Source: Chloroflexota bacterium (GTDB lineage: Bacteria; Chloroflexota; Dehalococcoidia; Tepidiformales; Tepidiformaceae). From it: DNA of 6,519 nt. Shown here in pieces: positions 1-6,048 of the stretch. The DNA lies in NCBI GenBank assembly GCA_025350285.1, contig JANXYE010000427.1, forward strand, positions 1-6,519. Direction: 5' to 3'. Below the pieces are notes generated by a model. It made no database searches, was not told the origin of the DNA, and was given only the letters and a program-made list of their open reading frames with translations. The position numbers and the translations under genes are program-made. How positions within the stretch are numbered: the stretch's first letter is position 1; each line of letters starts with the position of its first letter.

Positions 1-95
1 TCCTGCACGACGGTGTCCTTCGTGTCTTCGAGCAGGCGCGCGGCGTCCGTGTCGATGCCCGGGGCCTCGGCCGCACGGTCGGGCGGGAGAAGGTC
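1..95 (-). other. Open reading stretch past the FHA gene stop, running off the window
   Basis: Immediately after the TGA of the cNMP/FHA gene (96-94), the frame shifted by +1 is open for 31 codons to the window edge. It reads as an acidic, alanine-rich, helix-like peptide starting DLLPPDRAAEAPG and ending LLEDTKDTVVQ, with third positions almost all G or C. This composition is more protein-like than the alternative frame that starts at the ATG overlapping the stop (97-95), which gives an Arg/Thr/Pro-rich peptide. The favoured frame has no ATG, GTG or TTG between its upstream stop (137-135) and position 8, so it is not a normal gene start. It could be the rest of the FHA protein after a frameshift, a gene with an unusual start, or spacer before a gene outside the window. 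Low confidence. Confidence 0.3.
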
Positions 96-792
96 ATCCT
101 TCGTGCAGGAAGATCCGGGCGGAGCCCACGGTGATCACGTCGCCGTCATTGAGAGGCGCATCGGAGACGAGCTTGCGGTTAAGGTAGACGCCCGACGGGC
201 CGCCGAGATCTCGCAGGCGAAAGCCGCCAACGGCGGCGGTGATCTCCGCGTGACGGGGAGCAATCCCCTGGCCGCCGAGGCGGAGGTCGCATTCCGGGCC
301 AGCGCCGATGACCACCCGGCTCGCCGAGCTAAGATCGACAAGGGCAAAGGCTTCATCCGCGAAGAGCTGCCCTGCCGCGCCGCGATGTTCGGTGACGCGT
401 TCGACCGCGGCCCGGAGCGCCGGAAAACGCGATGTCAGCGAGGCGAACGCCTCGGCCCGCAGGACGAGGAACTCCACGTCGCTCTCGGCGATGACCGCCG
501 CCGTCCGCGGCGCTCCGGTGACCAGGGCCATCTCGCCGAAATACTGGCCGGGCCCAAGGCGGGCCAGGATGACCCGCTCGCTGGCCGCGTCCGAAGCCAC
601 TCGGACCGAGCCTGAAACCAGCAGATAGAACGCGTCCCCCGCTTCGCCTTCCCGGAAAACGACCGTGCCCGCGGCTGCGCCATGCGCAGAGAACGCGGCC
701 GCAACCTGGGCGAGCGGAAACTCGTCCAGCCCCCGGAACAGCGGGATCTGGCGGAGCAGCGCTTCTCGGTCCTCGGCCGTAGCGCTGGTCAC
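94..792 (-). CDS. Cyclic nucleotide-binding domain and FHA domain protein
   Basis: A 232-residue cytoplasmic protein with two sensor domains and no enzyme domain. Residues about 15-125 form a cNMP-binding domain. Its phosphate-binding cassette is intact: FGEMALV at 85-91, then PRTAA at 95-99, with the glutamate and arginine that contact the sugar and phosphate of cAMP or cGMP. Residues about 150-230 form an FHA fold (IGAGPECDL, then PRHAEI, then GGPSGVYLN). Several phosphothreonine-reading positions differ from consensus: the usual Gly-Arg is Gly-Ala, the Ser-Arg before the His is Ala-Pro, and the NGT turn is SGV. Phosphopeptide binding is therefore uncertain. The GTG at 792-790 is chosen because it gives a 4-bp GTGA overlap with the stop of the upstream patatin gene; a GTG at 819 would add nine residues but has no visible ribosome binding site. 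Likely role by inference: nucleotide-responsive adaptor for the two patatin proteins encoded just upstream. Confidence 0.88.
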   Translation of the reverse strand: MTSATAEDREALLRQIPLFRGLDEFPLAQVAAAFSAHGAAAGTVVFREGEAGDAFYLLVSGSVRVASDAASERVILARLGPGQYFGEMALVTGAPRTAAVIAESDVEFLVLRAEAFASLTSRFPALRAAVERVTEHRGAAGQLFADEAFALVDLSSASRVVIGAGPECDLRLGGQGIAPRHAEITAAVGGFRLRDLGGPSGVYLNRKLVSDAPLNDGDVITVGSARIFLHEG

Positions 793-2636
793 GATCCAAT
801 CCAGGGGAGTTGCCTGCACAGCGTATCGGCCATCTCTGCCACCGCCTCGCGTCCCAGGGCCACGAACTCGGTCCCGCGGCCGAAGTCTCGCAAGCCAGCC
901 GGGCCGGAGAAGCGCGGCTCAATCATGATGTCGCCCGGGAGTTGCCCCTGGCCGACGATCCGCCACTGCATCAGTTCGAACGACTGCTGGATGGTGTCGA
1001 TGATCGGGGGCGCCAGCCAGAAGCGGCGCTTGCGAACGCCCGCCGTCCGCTGAACCTGTTCGCTCACCGAGGTGAGCTTCACGCCGATGACGACATCGGC
1101 GCCCGCTTCGGCCACCGCCCGCACGGGCACCGGGTTGAGCAGCCCGCCATCGACCAGGGTCCGGCCGTCCAGCCGGAGCGGCGGGTAGAGGCCGGGGACG
1201 GCCATGCTCGCGATGAGCGCCGGCGCCACAAAGCCGCTCCGCAGGATGACCTCTTCCCGGCGGTTGAGATCGACCGTGATCACGGACAGCGGGATCGGCA
1301 GATGTTCGAACTTCAGCCGCCGGTTATAAAGATGCAGGTCGCGGCGAAGGATCGTCGGCGTGAAGAACGAATGGAACGGGAACGTGAAGCGCAAGGCCTT
1401 CGTGAAGCTGCGGTCGAACATCTGCTGGACGGGCTGCATATCCGTGCCCCAGGCCACCGCGTTCGCGACGGCGGCGCCAAGGTTCGCCCCCGCAACGTAG
1501 TCGATCGGCACCCCGAGGCGGCGAAGCTCCTCGACGACGCCGATGTGTGCGTAGGCTTTCGCGGTGCCTGCCCCGAGGGCCAGTCCAACCTTCAGCCCCG
1601 CGAGGTGGCGGGCGGTCCAATCGACCGACGACCACGGTTCGTTGGTCGCGCCAGGCGGGTGCGCGCCGCCGAGCGGCTCGCATTCGGGTACCGACCGCAG
1701 GAGGTTAGCCCCGCGCAGGAAACGGAGGGCCTGCACGGCGCCGGGCGGCACGAGTTTGCCATCGCCCCGGAGCCGGATGGTGGGCACGCTCGCGGCCAGG
1801 CCTGCTGGAGTGTCGCCGTCGTATTGCAGCCGCACGGCGATGTCCAGGTCCTCGATCTCCGGCAGGACGGGAGCGAGCCCTTCACCGCCGAAGATGACCA
1901 CCAGCCCGGCCCAGCGGCGAAGTCCACTCGCGAGGCCGAGGAGCCCGGTCGATGCCGCCTGCGCCGCCTCACCGCTGGACACGAAAACGCCATCAGCCGC
2001 GCCGCCCGCCAGTTCAACCAGGTGGTCCACCGGCCGGCTGACGGCGAGCAGCTCATCGACAGCGGGCAGCGCTACTCCCGGCAGCAGCGTGGCGCCGGAT
2101 GAGAGATCGAAGACAACGACCGGCCGCCGCAGGTGGCGGGTGGCCGACTGGAGCACGTGCCCGAGGAAGATAGCCGCCTCGGGCGCGTCCCCGAGGCACG
2201 CGACGAGGCGCCCGGGGCGGACATCGCGAAAGCGCTCGTTCGTCGCGGTCAGGCGGGCGGCGAGGCCGCTGGCAAGGACAGCCATGACCTCTGGGTGCTC
2301 GCCGGCGACGCCGCTGAGGGCGGCGTGAGGGATACGCCAGGCGGCCGCGTGGGTCACCGCCCGCACCGAAGCGGAGGCGGGTTCCCCCTGGAGGAACGCC
2401 ATCTCGCCGAAATAATCGTCGCGGCCGAAACGCGCCACCTCGAGCGGCTGGCCGTGGCGGTCGGGGATCTCGGCCCGGAACACGCCGTCGTCCACGAGAA
2501 AGACATGCCCGACGGTCGTGTCCTGGCGGATGACATACTCGCGCGGCGTGAACTCGACACGTTCTCCGATGCTCGCGAGAGGGCGTCCGGCTGCCGCGAG
2601 CACGCCAGCCAGGGTGCGGCTACTGGTTTCCGTCAC
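789..2636 (-). CDS. cNMP-domain/patatin-like protein, probable pseudo-phospholipase
   Basis: A 615-residue paralogue of the gene at 2659-4524, with the same NTE-type order: cNMP-binding domain (about 20-115), an alpha/beta linker domain (about 142-330) and a C-terminal patatin domain (about 348-615). The patatin domain has lost key residues. The nucleophile elbow is GANLG at 383-387, with Asn385 (codon AAC at 1484-1482) in place of Ser. The glycine-rich oxyanion loop is GAGTAKA at 355-361 instead of GAGGSKG. The dyad aspartate (DGG at 496-498) and the PPIIDTI and MQWRIV blocks near the C terminus are kept. No frameshift or stop interrupts it, so the protein looks maintained but catalytically dead. 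The cNMP cassette (FGEMAFLQGEPASAS) lacks the arginine that binds the cyclic phosphate. The GTG start at 2636 has a strong GGAGGAGGAG ribosome binding site and sits 22 bp after the upstream stop. Confidence 0.88.
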   Translation of the reverse strand: MTETSSRTLAGVLAAAGRPLASIGERVEFTPREYVIRQDTTVGHVFLVDDGVFRAEIPDRHGQPLEVARFGRDDYFGEMAFLQGEPASASVRAVTHAAAWRIPHAALSGVAGEHPEVMAVLASGLAARLTATNERFRDVRPGRLVACLGDAPEAAIFLGHVLQSATRHLRRPVVVFDLSSGATLLPGVALPAVDELLAVSRPVDHLVELAGGAADGVFVSSGEAAQAASTGLLGLASGLRRWAGLVVIFGGEGLAPVLPEIEDLDIAVRLQYDGDTPAGLAASVPTIRLRGDGKLVPPGAVQALRFLRGANLLRSVPECEPLGGAHPPGATNEPWSSVDWTARHLAGLKVGLALGAGTAKAYAHIGVVEELRRLGVPIDYVAGANLGAAVANAVAWGTDMQPVQQMFDRSFTKALRFTFPFHSFFTPTILRRDLHLYNRRLKFEHLPIPLSVITVDLNRREEVILRSGFVAPALIASMAVPGLYPPLRLDGRTLVDGGLLNPVPVRAVAEAGADVVIGVKLTSVSEQVQRTAGVRKRRFWLAPPIIDTIQQSFELMQWRIVGQGQLPGDIMIEPRFSGPAGLRDFGRGTEFVALGREAVAEMADTLCRQLPWIGS

Positions 2637-2640
2637 GGTG

Positions 2641-2650
2641 CTCCTCCTCC
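2641..2650 (-). promoter_or_regulatory. Strong ribosome binding site deciding the GTG start of the second patatin gene
   Basis: The minus strand reads GGAGGAGGAGCACC and then GTG. The AGGAGG core at 2648-2643 lies 6 nt before the start codon, which is good spacing. The site lies wholly in the 22-bp gap after the TAG of the first patatin gene. It fixes the start of the second gene here rather than at an upstream ATG (2891) that would read deep inside the first gene. Confidence 0.8.
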
Positions 2651-2658
2651 CGGCATGG

Positions 2659-4524
2659 CTAGTCGATCCACGGCAGGTGGCGGCGGATCTCGGGGCGCGC
2701 CGCCAGGGCGGCCTCCCGGCCAACGTCGATGAACTCCCGGCTGCGGGTGTACTGGCGCAGGCCGGTCGCCCCGCTGAAGGCGGGTTCGATCGTGATGTCC
2801 GCCTGGATGGCCCCGTCCGCGACGATGCGCCACTGCATGACTTCGAAAGCGTGGTGAATCGTATCGATAATCGGCGGCGCGCGCAGGCCACGGCGTTCAG
2901 GGGTGGGCACGATATCGGCCGCGGGGCTGCTCAACTTCACGCCGATGACGACGTCGGCGCCCGAACGGGCAACCGTCCCCACCGGAACCGGGTTCAAAAC
3001 GCCGCCGTCAATCAGCGTGCGCCCGCCGATGCGGACGGGCGGGAAGATACCGGGGATGGCCATGCTCGCGACGATCGCGCGGGCGATCGGGCCACGCCGG
3101 AAGACCACTTCGCGGCGGCGCTCCAGATCGACGGCGACAATGGAGAGCGGGAGAGCCTGCTCCTCCAGCACGAGGCCCCCGAAGTACCGCTCCATGTCCT
3201 TCGTCAGGAGCCGGCTCGAAAGGAGGGAGCGAAATGGAAGCGTGAGCTTGATCGATCGGGCGAACGTATGGTCCAGCCAGCCGCGAATCGTCCCCGTGTC
3301 GATGCCCCGCACGTAGGCCGCCGCGATCGGGGCGCCGATACTACAGCCCGCGACGTAGTCCACGGTCACGCCCATTTCGGCGAGCGCTTCGATGACACCG
3401 GCGTGGGCGTAACCCTTGGAGCCGCCCGCGCCCAGCGCAAGGCCAACCTTTCGCCCGAGGATGTGGCGCGCGAGCCAATCCACGGAGGCCCAGGGTTCGC
3501 CATGAGCGCCGGCCGGCCGTGCCCCAGCCAGGGGAGCCGGGTGGCTGGCAAGAACCCGGATGACCTCCCGCTTCGACTCCTCGCGGAAGCGCGCGATGCG
3601 GGCCGGGGCTACCGGTTGCCCGCCGGGGCGCAGGAGCACAACCGGGATGTCGCGCGTCGCCGGACGCGCCGCCGACTCCTCTTCGATAACGAACGCGACA
3701 TCGACATCGCTGGACCCGGCGAGGCTGGACGCTCGCGACCACGGTGATGCCACGATCAGCGCAGGAAGCACCCGCCGGAGCTCCGCGATCAACTGCAGGA
3801 GCCCCCCTTCGCCGATTTCGGCCGAACCATCGATAGCGCCCACGTGCACGCCACCCCCGCCAACGAAGGCCTCGATCTGGACCATCCGCGCGGGATCGAC
3901 GGCGAGTTCAGCGAGCGACAGGAGCCGCGTGACATCGCGTAGGACAGTCTGCCCACCCAGGTCGAGCACCGCGACCGGCTGGCGGAGATGCAGCGAGACC
4001 GCCTGGGCGACGTGGCCGAGGAGCTGGCCCGCCGCGGGTGACTCCCCGATGACGACCGCCACGCGGCCGCTGTGTGACTGCCTGAACCGGCGGTTCGTCT
4101 CAGTCAGCCGCCTGGAGAGCACCAGCGCCAGTTCCCGCATGAACGCGGGGCTCCGTTCGGCCACGGTGCGGAGCGTCGCGTGGGGCACCCTCCAGACCCT
4201 CGCCGGCGTCACGGCACGGACGGTAGCGGACGCCGGCTCGCCTCGCAGGAAGGCCATTTCGCCGCAATAGTCAGCCCGGACGAAGCGCGCCACTTCGATG
4301 GGCACGCCGTGGCGGTCCGGCACCTCGGCTCTCAGCATGCCGTCTTCTACCACGAACAGATGCTCGACCGAATCGCCCGCGTGGATGACCACTTCGCCCG
4401 CTTCGAACACCTGCAGCGAGGACACTCCCAGGACCAGCGCGCGCAACTCCGCGTCGAGCGCCTCAACCAGCCCTGGCGGGCCGATGAGGGTGGCGGCGGG
4501 CCGGTCGCCGGGCGAATCAGGCAC
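2659..4524 (-). CDS. cNMP-domain/patatin-like phospholipase, NTE/RssA type, catalytically complete
   Basis: A 621-residue serine esterase expected to hydrolyse acyl ester bonds of phospholipids or lysophospholipids at the inner face of the membrane. Residues about 30-125 are a cNMP-binding fold. About 152-330 is an alpha/beta linker like that between the two parts of neuropathy target esterase. About 358-621 is the patatin domain. All expected catalytic elements are visible: oxyanion loop GAGGSKG at 365-371, nucleophile elbow GCSIG at 393-397 with Ser395, and dyad aspartate Asp506 in DGG. There is no signal peptide or clear transmembrane segment. The cNMP cassette (CGEMAFLRGEPASAT) keeps the glutamate but has Ala where canonical domains have Arg, as in NTE-like proteins, so cyclic-nucleotide binding is doubtful. 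The GTG start is supported by GGAG at 4533-4530, 5 nt upstream. A promoter-like pair lies just upstream. It is followed by an inactive paralogue. Confidence 0.92.
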   Translation of the reverse strand: MPDSPGDRPAATLIGPPGLVEALDAELRALVLGVSSLQVFEAGEVVIHAGDSVEHLFVVEDGMLRAEVPDRHGVPIEVARFVRADYCGEMAFLRGEPASATVRAVTPARVWRVPHATLRTVAERSPAFMRELALVLSRRLTETNRRFRQSHSGRVAVVIGESPAAGQLLGHVAQAVSLHLRQPVAVLDLGGQTVLRDVTRLLSLAELAVDPARMVQIEAFVGGGGVHVGAIDGSAEIGEGGLLQLIAELRRVLPALIVASPWSRASSLAGSSDVDVAFVIEEESAARPATRDIPVVLLRPGGQPVAPARIARFREESKREVIRVLASHPAPLAGARPAGAHGEPWASVDWLARHILGRKVGLALGAGGSKGYAHAGVIEALAEMGVTVDYVAGCSIGAPIAAAYVRGIDTGTIRGWLDHTFARSIKLTLPFRSLLSSRLLTKDMERYFGGLVLEEQALPLSIVAVDLERRREVVFRRGPIARAIVASMAIPGIFPPVRIGGRTLIDGGVLNPVPVGTVARSGADVVIGVKLSSPAADIVPTPERRGLRAPPIIDTIHHAFEVMQWRIVADGAIQADITIEPAFSGATGLRQYTRSREFIDVGREAALAARPEIRRHLPWID

Positions 4525-4529
4525 TTCTT

Positions 4530-4533
4530 CTCC
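4530..4533 (-). promoter_or_regulatory. Ribosome binding site of the first patatin gene
   Basis: GGAG on the minus strand, followed by AAGAA and the GTG start at 4524. The spacing of 5 nt is acceptable and supports GTG over any internal start. No in-frame ATG, GTG or TTG was seen in the roughly 20 nt upstream. Confidence 0.6.
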
Positions 4534-4563
4534 AGCCTCTGAACGACGGATGGACCGAGGCGG

Positions 4564-4591
4564 ATGGTACGAGGGCCGGACGCACGGTCAA
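4564..4591 (-). promoter_or_regulatory. Candidate sigma70-type promoter for the patatin/FHA operon
   Basis: The minus strand carries TTGACC (4591-4586) and TACCAT (4569-4564) separated by 16 nt. These match five of six and four of six bases of the vegetative -35 and -10 hexamers. The pair starts right after the stop codon of the Rieske-like gene and would give a transcript leader of roughly 33 nt before the GTG at 4524. It is the best promoter-like pair I found in the 68-bp gap. It suggests that the three-gene patatin/FHA unit can be transcribed apart from the two genes upstream. Based on sequence match only. Confidence 0.45.
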
Positions 4592-4592
4592 C

Positions 4593-5162
4593 CTACCGGC
4601 AGGTAGCGGCGAGGAAGAGGTCTCGCCCGGAGCGCTCCGTGCAGGTCCGCCGGGAGGTGCGGACCACAACGTGCCCCGTCTTGTCCAGATCGACCGCCAG
4701 CCTGTCAAGGTTGGGCCCGTCGCCGCCGAGGTGGAGGCCGGAGATGTCGTAGAGGGCCTGGTTGCATGCTTCACTGAGGAGGGTCGTCGTGCCTGCGACC
4801 TCGGGGTTCATCGATCTGGCGACGCGCGAAAGAAGGCCGGGAAGAATGGGATCTTCCAGCGCGATCGGAGCGACCCGGCAGCGGCGCGCGGCGGCACGGT
4901 TCGGGGCGTCGAGATCGGACAAGGCGATCAGGCGGCCAGCGGGCAGGCGAACGATGTAGAAGCCACGGTCCGCGACACGTGTGATGCTGCCAGCCGGGTA
5001 AGCGCCGATAGCGTCGAGCGTCTGAGAACCGTCATCCGACCCGGATTCGAGAAAGACGATCGCGAGGACAGCGACGAACACGACGAAGCCAACACCGGCG
5101 GCGGCGAGCGTGCAGCCGAGCGCGACGGGTGGGCGAACGGTCGGGGCTCGGGTCGCGGCCAT
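4593..5162 (-). CDS. Membrane-anchored protein with a Rieske-like fold lacking Fe-S ligands
   Basis: A 189-residue protein with a short Arg-containing N-terminal tail and one hydrophobic segment (about 14-38), followed by a soluble domain. That order predicts an N-in anchor with the domain outside the cytoplasm. The domain follows the Rieske pattern: an AGSI strand entry (57-60), GFYIVRLPAGRLIALSD (67-83), a first box ending in RCRV (94-97), a second box SEACNQALYD (130-139), then GP and a closing strand HVVVRTS (164-170). The four cluster ligands are missing: Ala-Pro-Asn stands where Cys-x-His is expected, and Glu131 and Asn134 stand where the second Cys and His are expected. Cys95 and Cys133 occupy the positions that form the structural disulfide in classical Rieske proteins. 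The C-terminal tail has two further cysteines (174, 188). The start is the ATG at 5162, with only a weak GAAG upstream. The family call is by pattern, not by search. Confidence 0.72.
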   Translation of the reverse strand: MAATRAPTVRPPVALGCTLAAAGVGFVVFVAVLAIVFLESGSDDGSQTLDAIGAYPAGSITRVADRGFYIVRLPAGRLIALSDLDAPNRAAARRCRVAPIALEDPILPGLLSRVARSMNPEVAGTTTLLSEACNQALYDISGLHLGGDGPNLDRLAVDLDKTGHVVVRTSRRTCTERSGRDLFLAATCR

Positions 5163-5202
5163 GCACTTCAGGGTACGAGGTGGGGCCGGTAGGGGGTGCG
5201 CG

Positions 5203-5820
5203 TCAGCTTACGCGGCGCTTTTGGAGGCCGGCACGAAGGGCCTCCGCGAGGTGGCTCTCAATGCCCGGCGCCTCCGCGACGAGGTCCACGAGTCCCCACC
5301 GGCGGGCGGCGGCCGCGTCGATTGGTTCGCCGGAGAGGATCATGTGAGCCGCCACCCCGGGCGGGACGACGCGCTGCAGCGTCTGGGTGCCGCAAGCGCT
5401 GGGGATGTAGCCCAGGGTCACTTCTGGCAGGGCAAAAGTGGCATCGGGCGTGGCCAACCGGTAGTCGCAGCAGAGCGGCAGTTCGAGGCCAGCGCCATAG
5501 CAAAAGCCCTGCATGATAGCGACCGTGGCGCAGCGGTGGCCCAGCAGCAGGCCCCAGAGATCCCGTTCGTGGCGAGCGCGGCGGGCGGCGATGATCGACG
5601 GGGCGGTGCCGAATTCCGAGATGTCGGCGCCCGCCGAGAAGGCGCGGCCCGCCCCGCGGAAGACGATCACCGAGATCTCCGGCGTATCCCGGCAGGCCTC
5701 GATGTACGTCCAGAGCAGGTCGCGCATCGCCAGGTTAATGGCGTTCAGGCGCTCGGGCCGGTTGAGCGTAATGGTCGCAAGGCCGCGTTCGAGTTCGAAG
5801 TCGAGAAGGACAGGGTCCAT
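5203..5820 (-). CDS. Short enoyl-CoA hydratase/isomerase (crotonase family)
   Basis: A 205-residue crotonase-fold protein that probably hydrates or isomerises an enoyl-CoA thioester in fatty-acid or aromatic-acid breakdown. The N-terminal NRPERLNAIN (20-29) and RAFSAGADISEF (59-70) bind the CoA and form part of the oxyanion hole, and YGAGLELPLCCD (108-119) forms the rest. Both catalytic glutamates of true hydratases appear present: Glu113 in GLELP and Glu133 in ALPEVTLG, spaced 20 apart as in the mitochondrial enzyme. Usual family members are about 255-265 residues. This one stops soon after the GLVDLVAEAP block and has a shortened C-terminal helical part, which normally helps trimer packing and lids the active site. 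The ATG at 5820 opens the homologous region directly; a longer in-frame extension upstream does not look coding. No ribosome binding site is visible, but promoter elements fit a leaderless start. The Rieske-like gene follows after 40 bp. Confidence 0.9.
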   Translation of the reverse strand: MDPVLLDFELERGLATITLNRPERLNAINLAMRDLLWTYIEACRDTPEISVIVFRGAGRAFSAGADISEFGTAPSIIAARRARHERDLWGLLLGHRCATVAIMQGFCYGAGLELPLCCDYRLATPDATFALPEVTLGYIPSACGTQTLQRVVPPGVAAHMILSGEPIDAAAARRWGLVDLVAEAPGIESHLAEALRAGLQKRRVS

Positions 5821-5826
5821 CCGGGG

Positions 5827-5855
5827 ATTGTGGGCGGCGGTTCGCAGGCTGTCGA
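5827..5855 (-). promoter_or_regulatory. Candidate leaderless promoter of the enoyl-CoA hydratase gene
   Basis: The minus strand carries TCGACA (5855-5850), a 17-nt spacer and CACAAT (5832-5827), matching five of six and four of six bases of the vegetative hexamers. Only six bases lie between the -10 element and the ATG at 5820, so transcription would begin at or next to the start codon. That agrees with the absence of a ribosome binding site. Pattern-based call. Confidence 0.45.
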
Positions 5856-5893
5856 GGCCGGTGCTACGCGTACGACGCGGGTGTCTCGGTTCC

Positions 5894-5916
5894 GCCCGGC
5901 CATGGGCTAGCCGGGC
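5894..5916. repeat. GC-rich perfect inverted repeat (7-bp stem)
   Basis: GCCCGGC at 5894-5900 and its exact complement GCCGGGC at 5910-5916 enclose a 9-nt loop. The structure spans the stop codon of the minus-strand coding scrap (5909-5907). It could fold as a hairpin in RNA from either strand, but no T-run follows on either strand, so it is not a typical intrinsic terminator. It may act in transcript ending by another route or be chance in GC-rich DNA. Confidence 0.4.
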
Positions 5917-6032
5917 AGCTCCAGAGGCCGCGCCACCAACATCACGCGCCAATCGAGCACTTCGTCCAACGTGCCGCTTGCCGCGGATTCGGCCGTACGC
6001 GCCAGCCCCGCCGATAGGCCGGCGCCGCCATG
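5907..6032 (-). pseudogene. Orphan C-terminal coding scrap, no start codon
   Basis: One minus-strand frame reads 41 residues to a TAG at 5909-5907, with high GC in third positions and a natural-looking composition: GAGLSAGLARTAESAASG followed by LDEVLDWRVMLVARPLELPG. Upstream of 6032 the frame soon runs into lower-GC sequence and reaches a stop around 6070 without an ATG, GTG or TTG. The only possible starts are internal (a TTG and GTGs around the LDEVLDWRVM part). I read this as the end of a gene whose front was lost or replaced near 6036, where composition changes. The product is not recognised. It might instead be a very small gene or a chance open frame. Confidence 0.35.
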
Positions 6033-6048
6033 CGCACTGAGGATTGTT

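Noticed and set aside
793..819. Earlier GTG start of the cNMP/FHA gene at 819
   Set aside because: It adds only nine residues outside the domain and has no ribosome binding site. The GTG at 792 gives a 4-bp overlap typical of coupled genes. It cannot be fully excluded.
810..2102. Long plus-strand open frame (430 codons) opposite the second patatin gene
   Set aside because: It is the antisense shadow of a GC-rich gene. The product shows no recognisable domain, and the opposite strand encodes a clear protein.
2637..2891. N-terminal extension of the second patatin gene to an ATG at 2891
   Set aside because: The added 85 residues are Arg/Ser/Pro-rich and overlap the end of the first patatin gene. 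The GTG at 2636 has a strong ribosome binding site and gives a domain start matching the paralogue.
2518..3747. Long plus-strand open frame (409 codons) opposite the first patatin gene
   Set aside because: It is an antisense shadow of the same kind, with Arg/Asp/His-rich composition mirroring the codons of the minus-strand gene.
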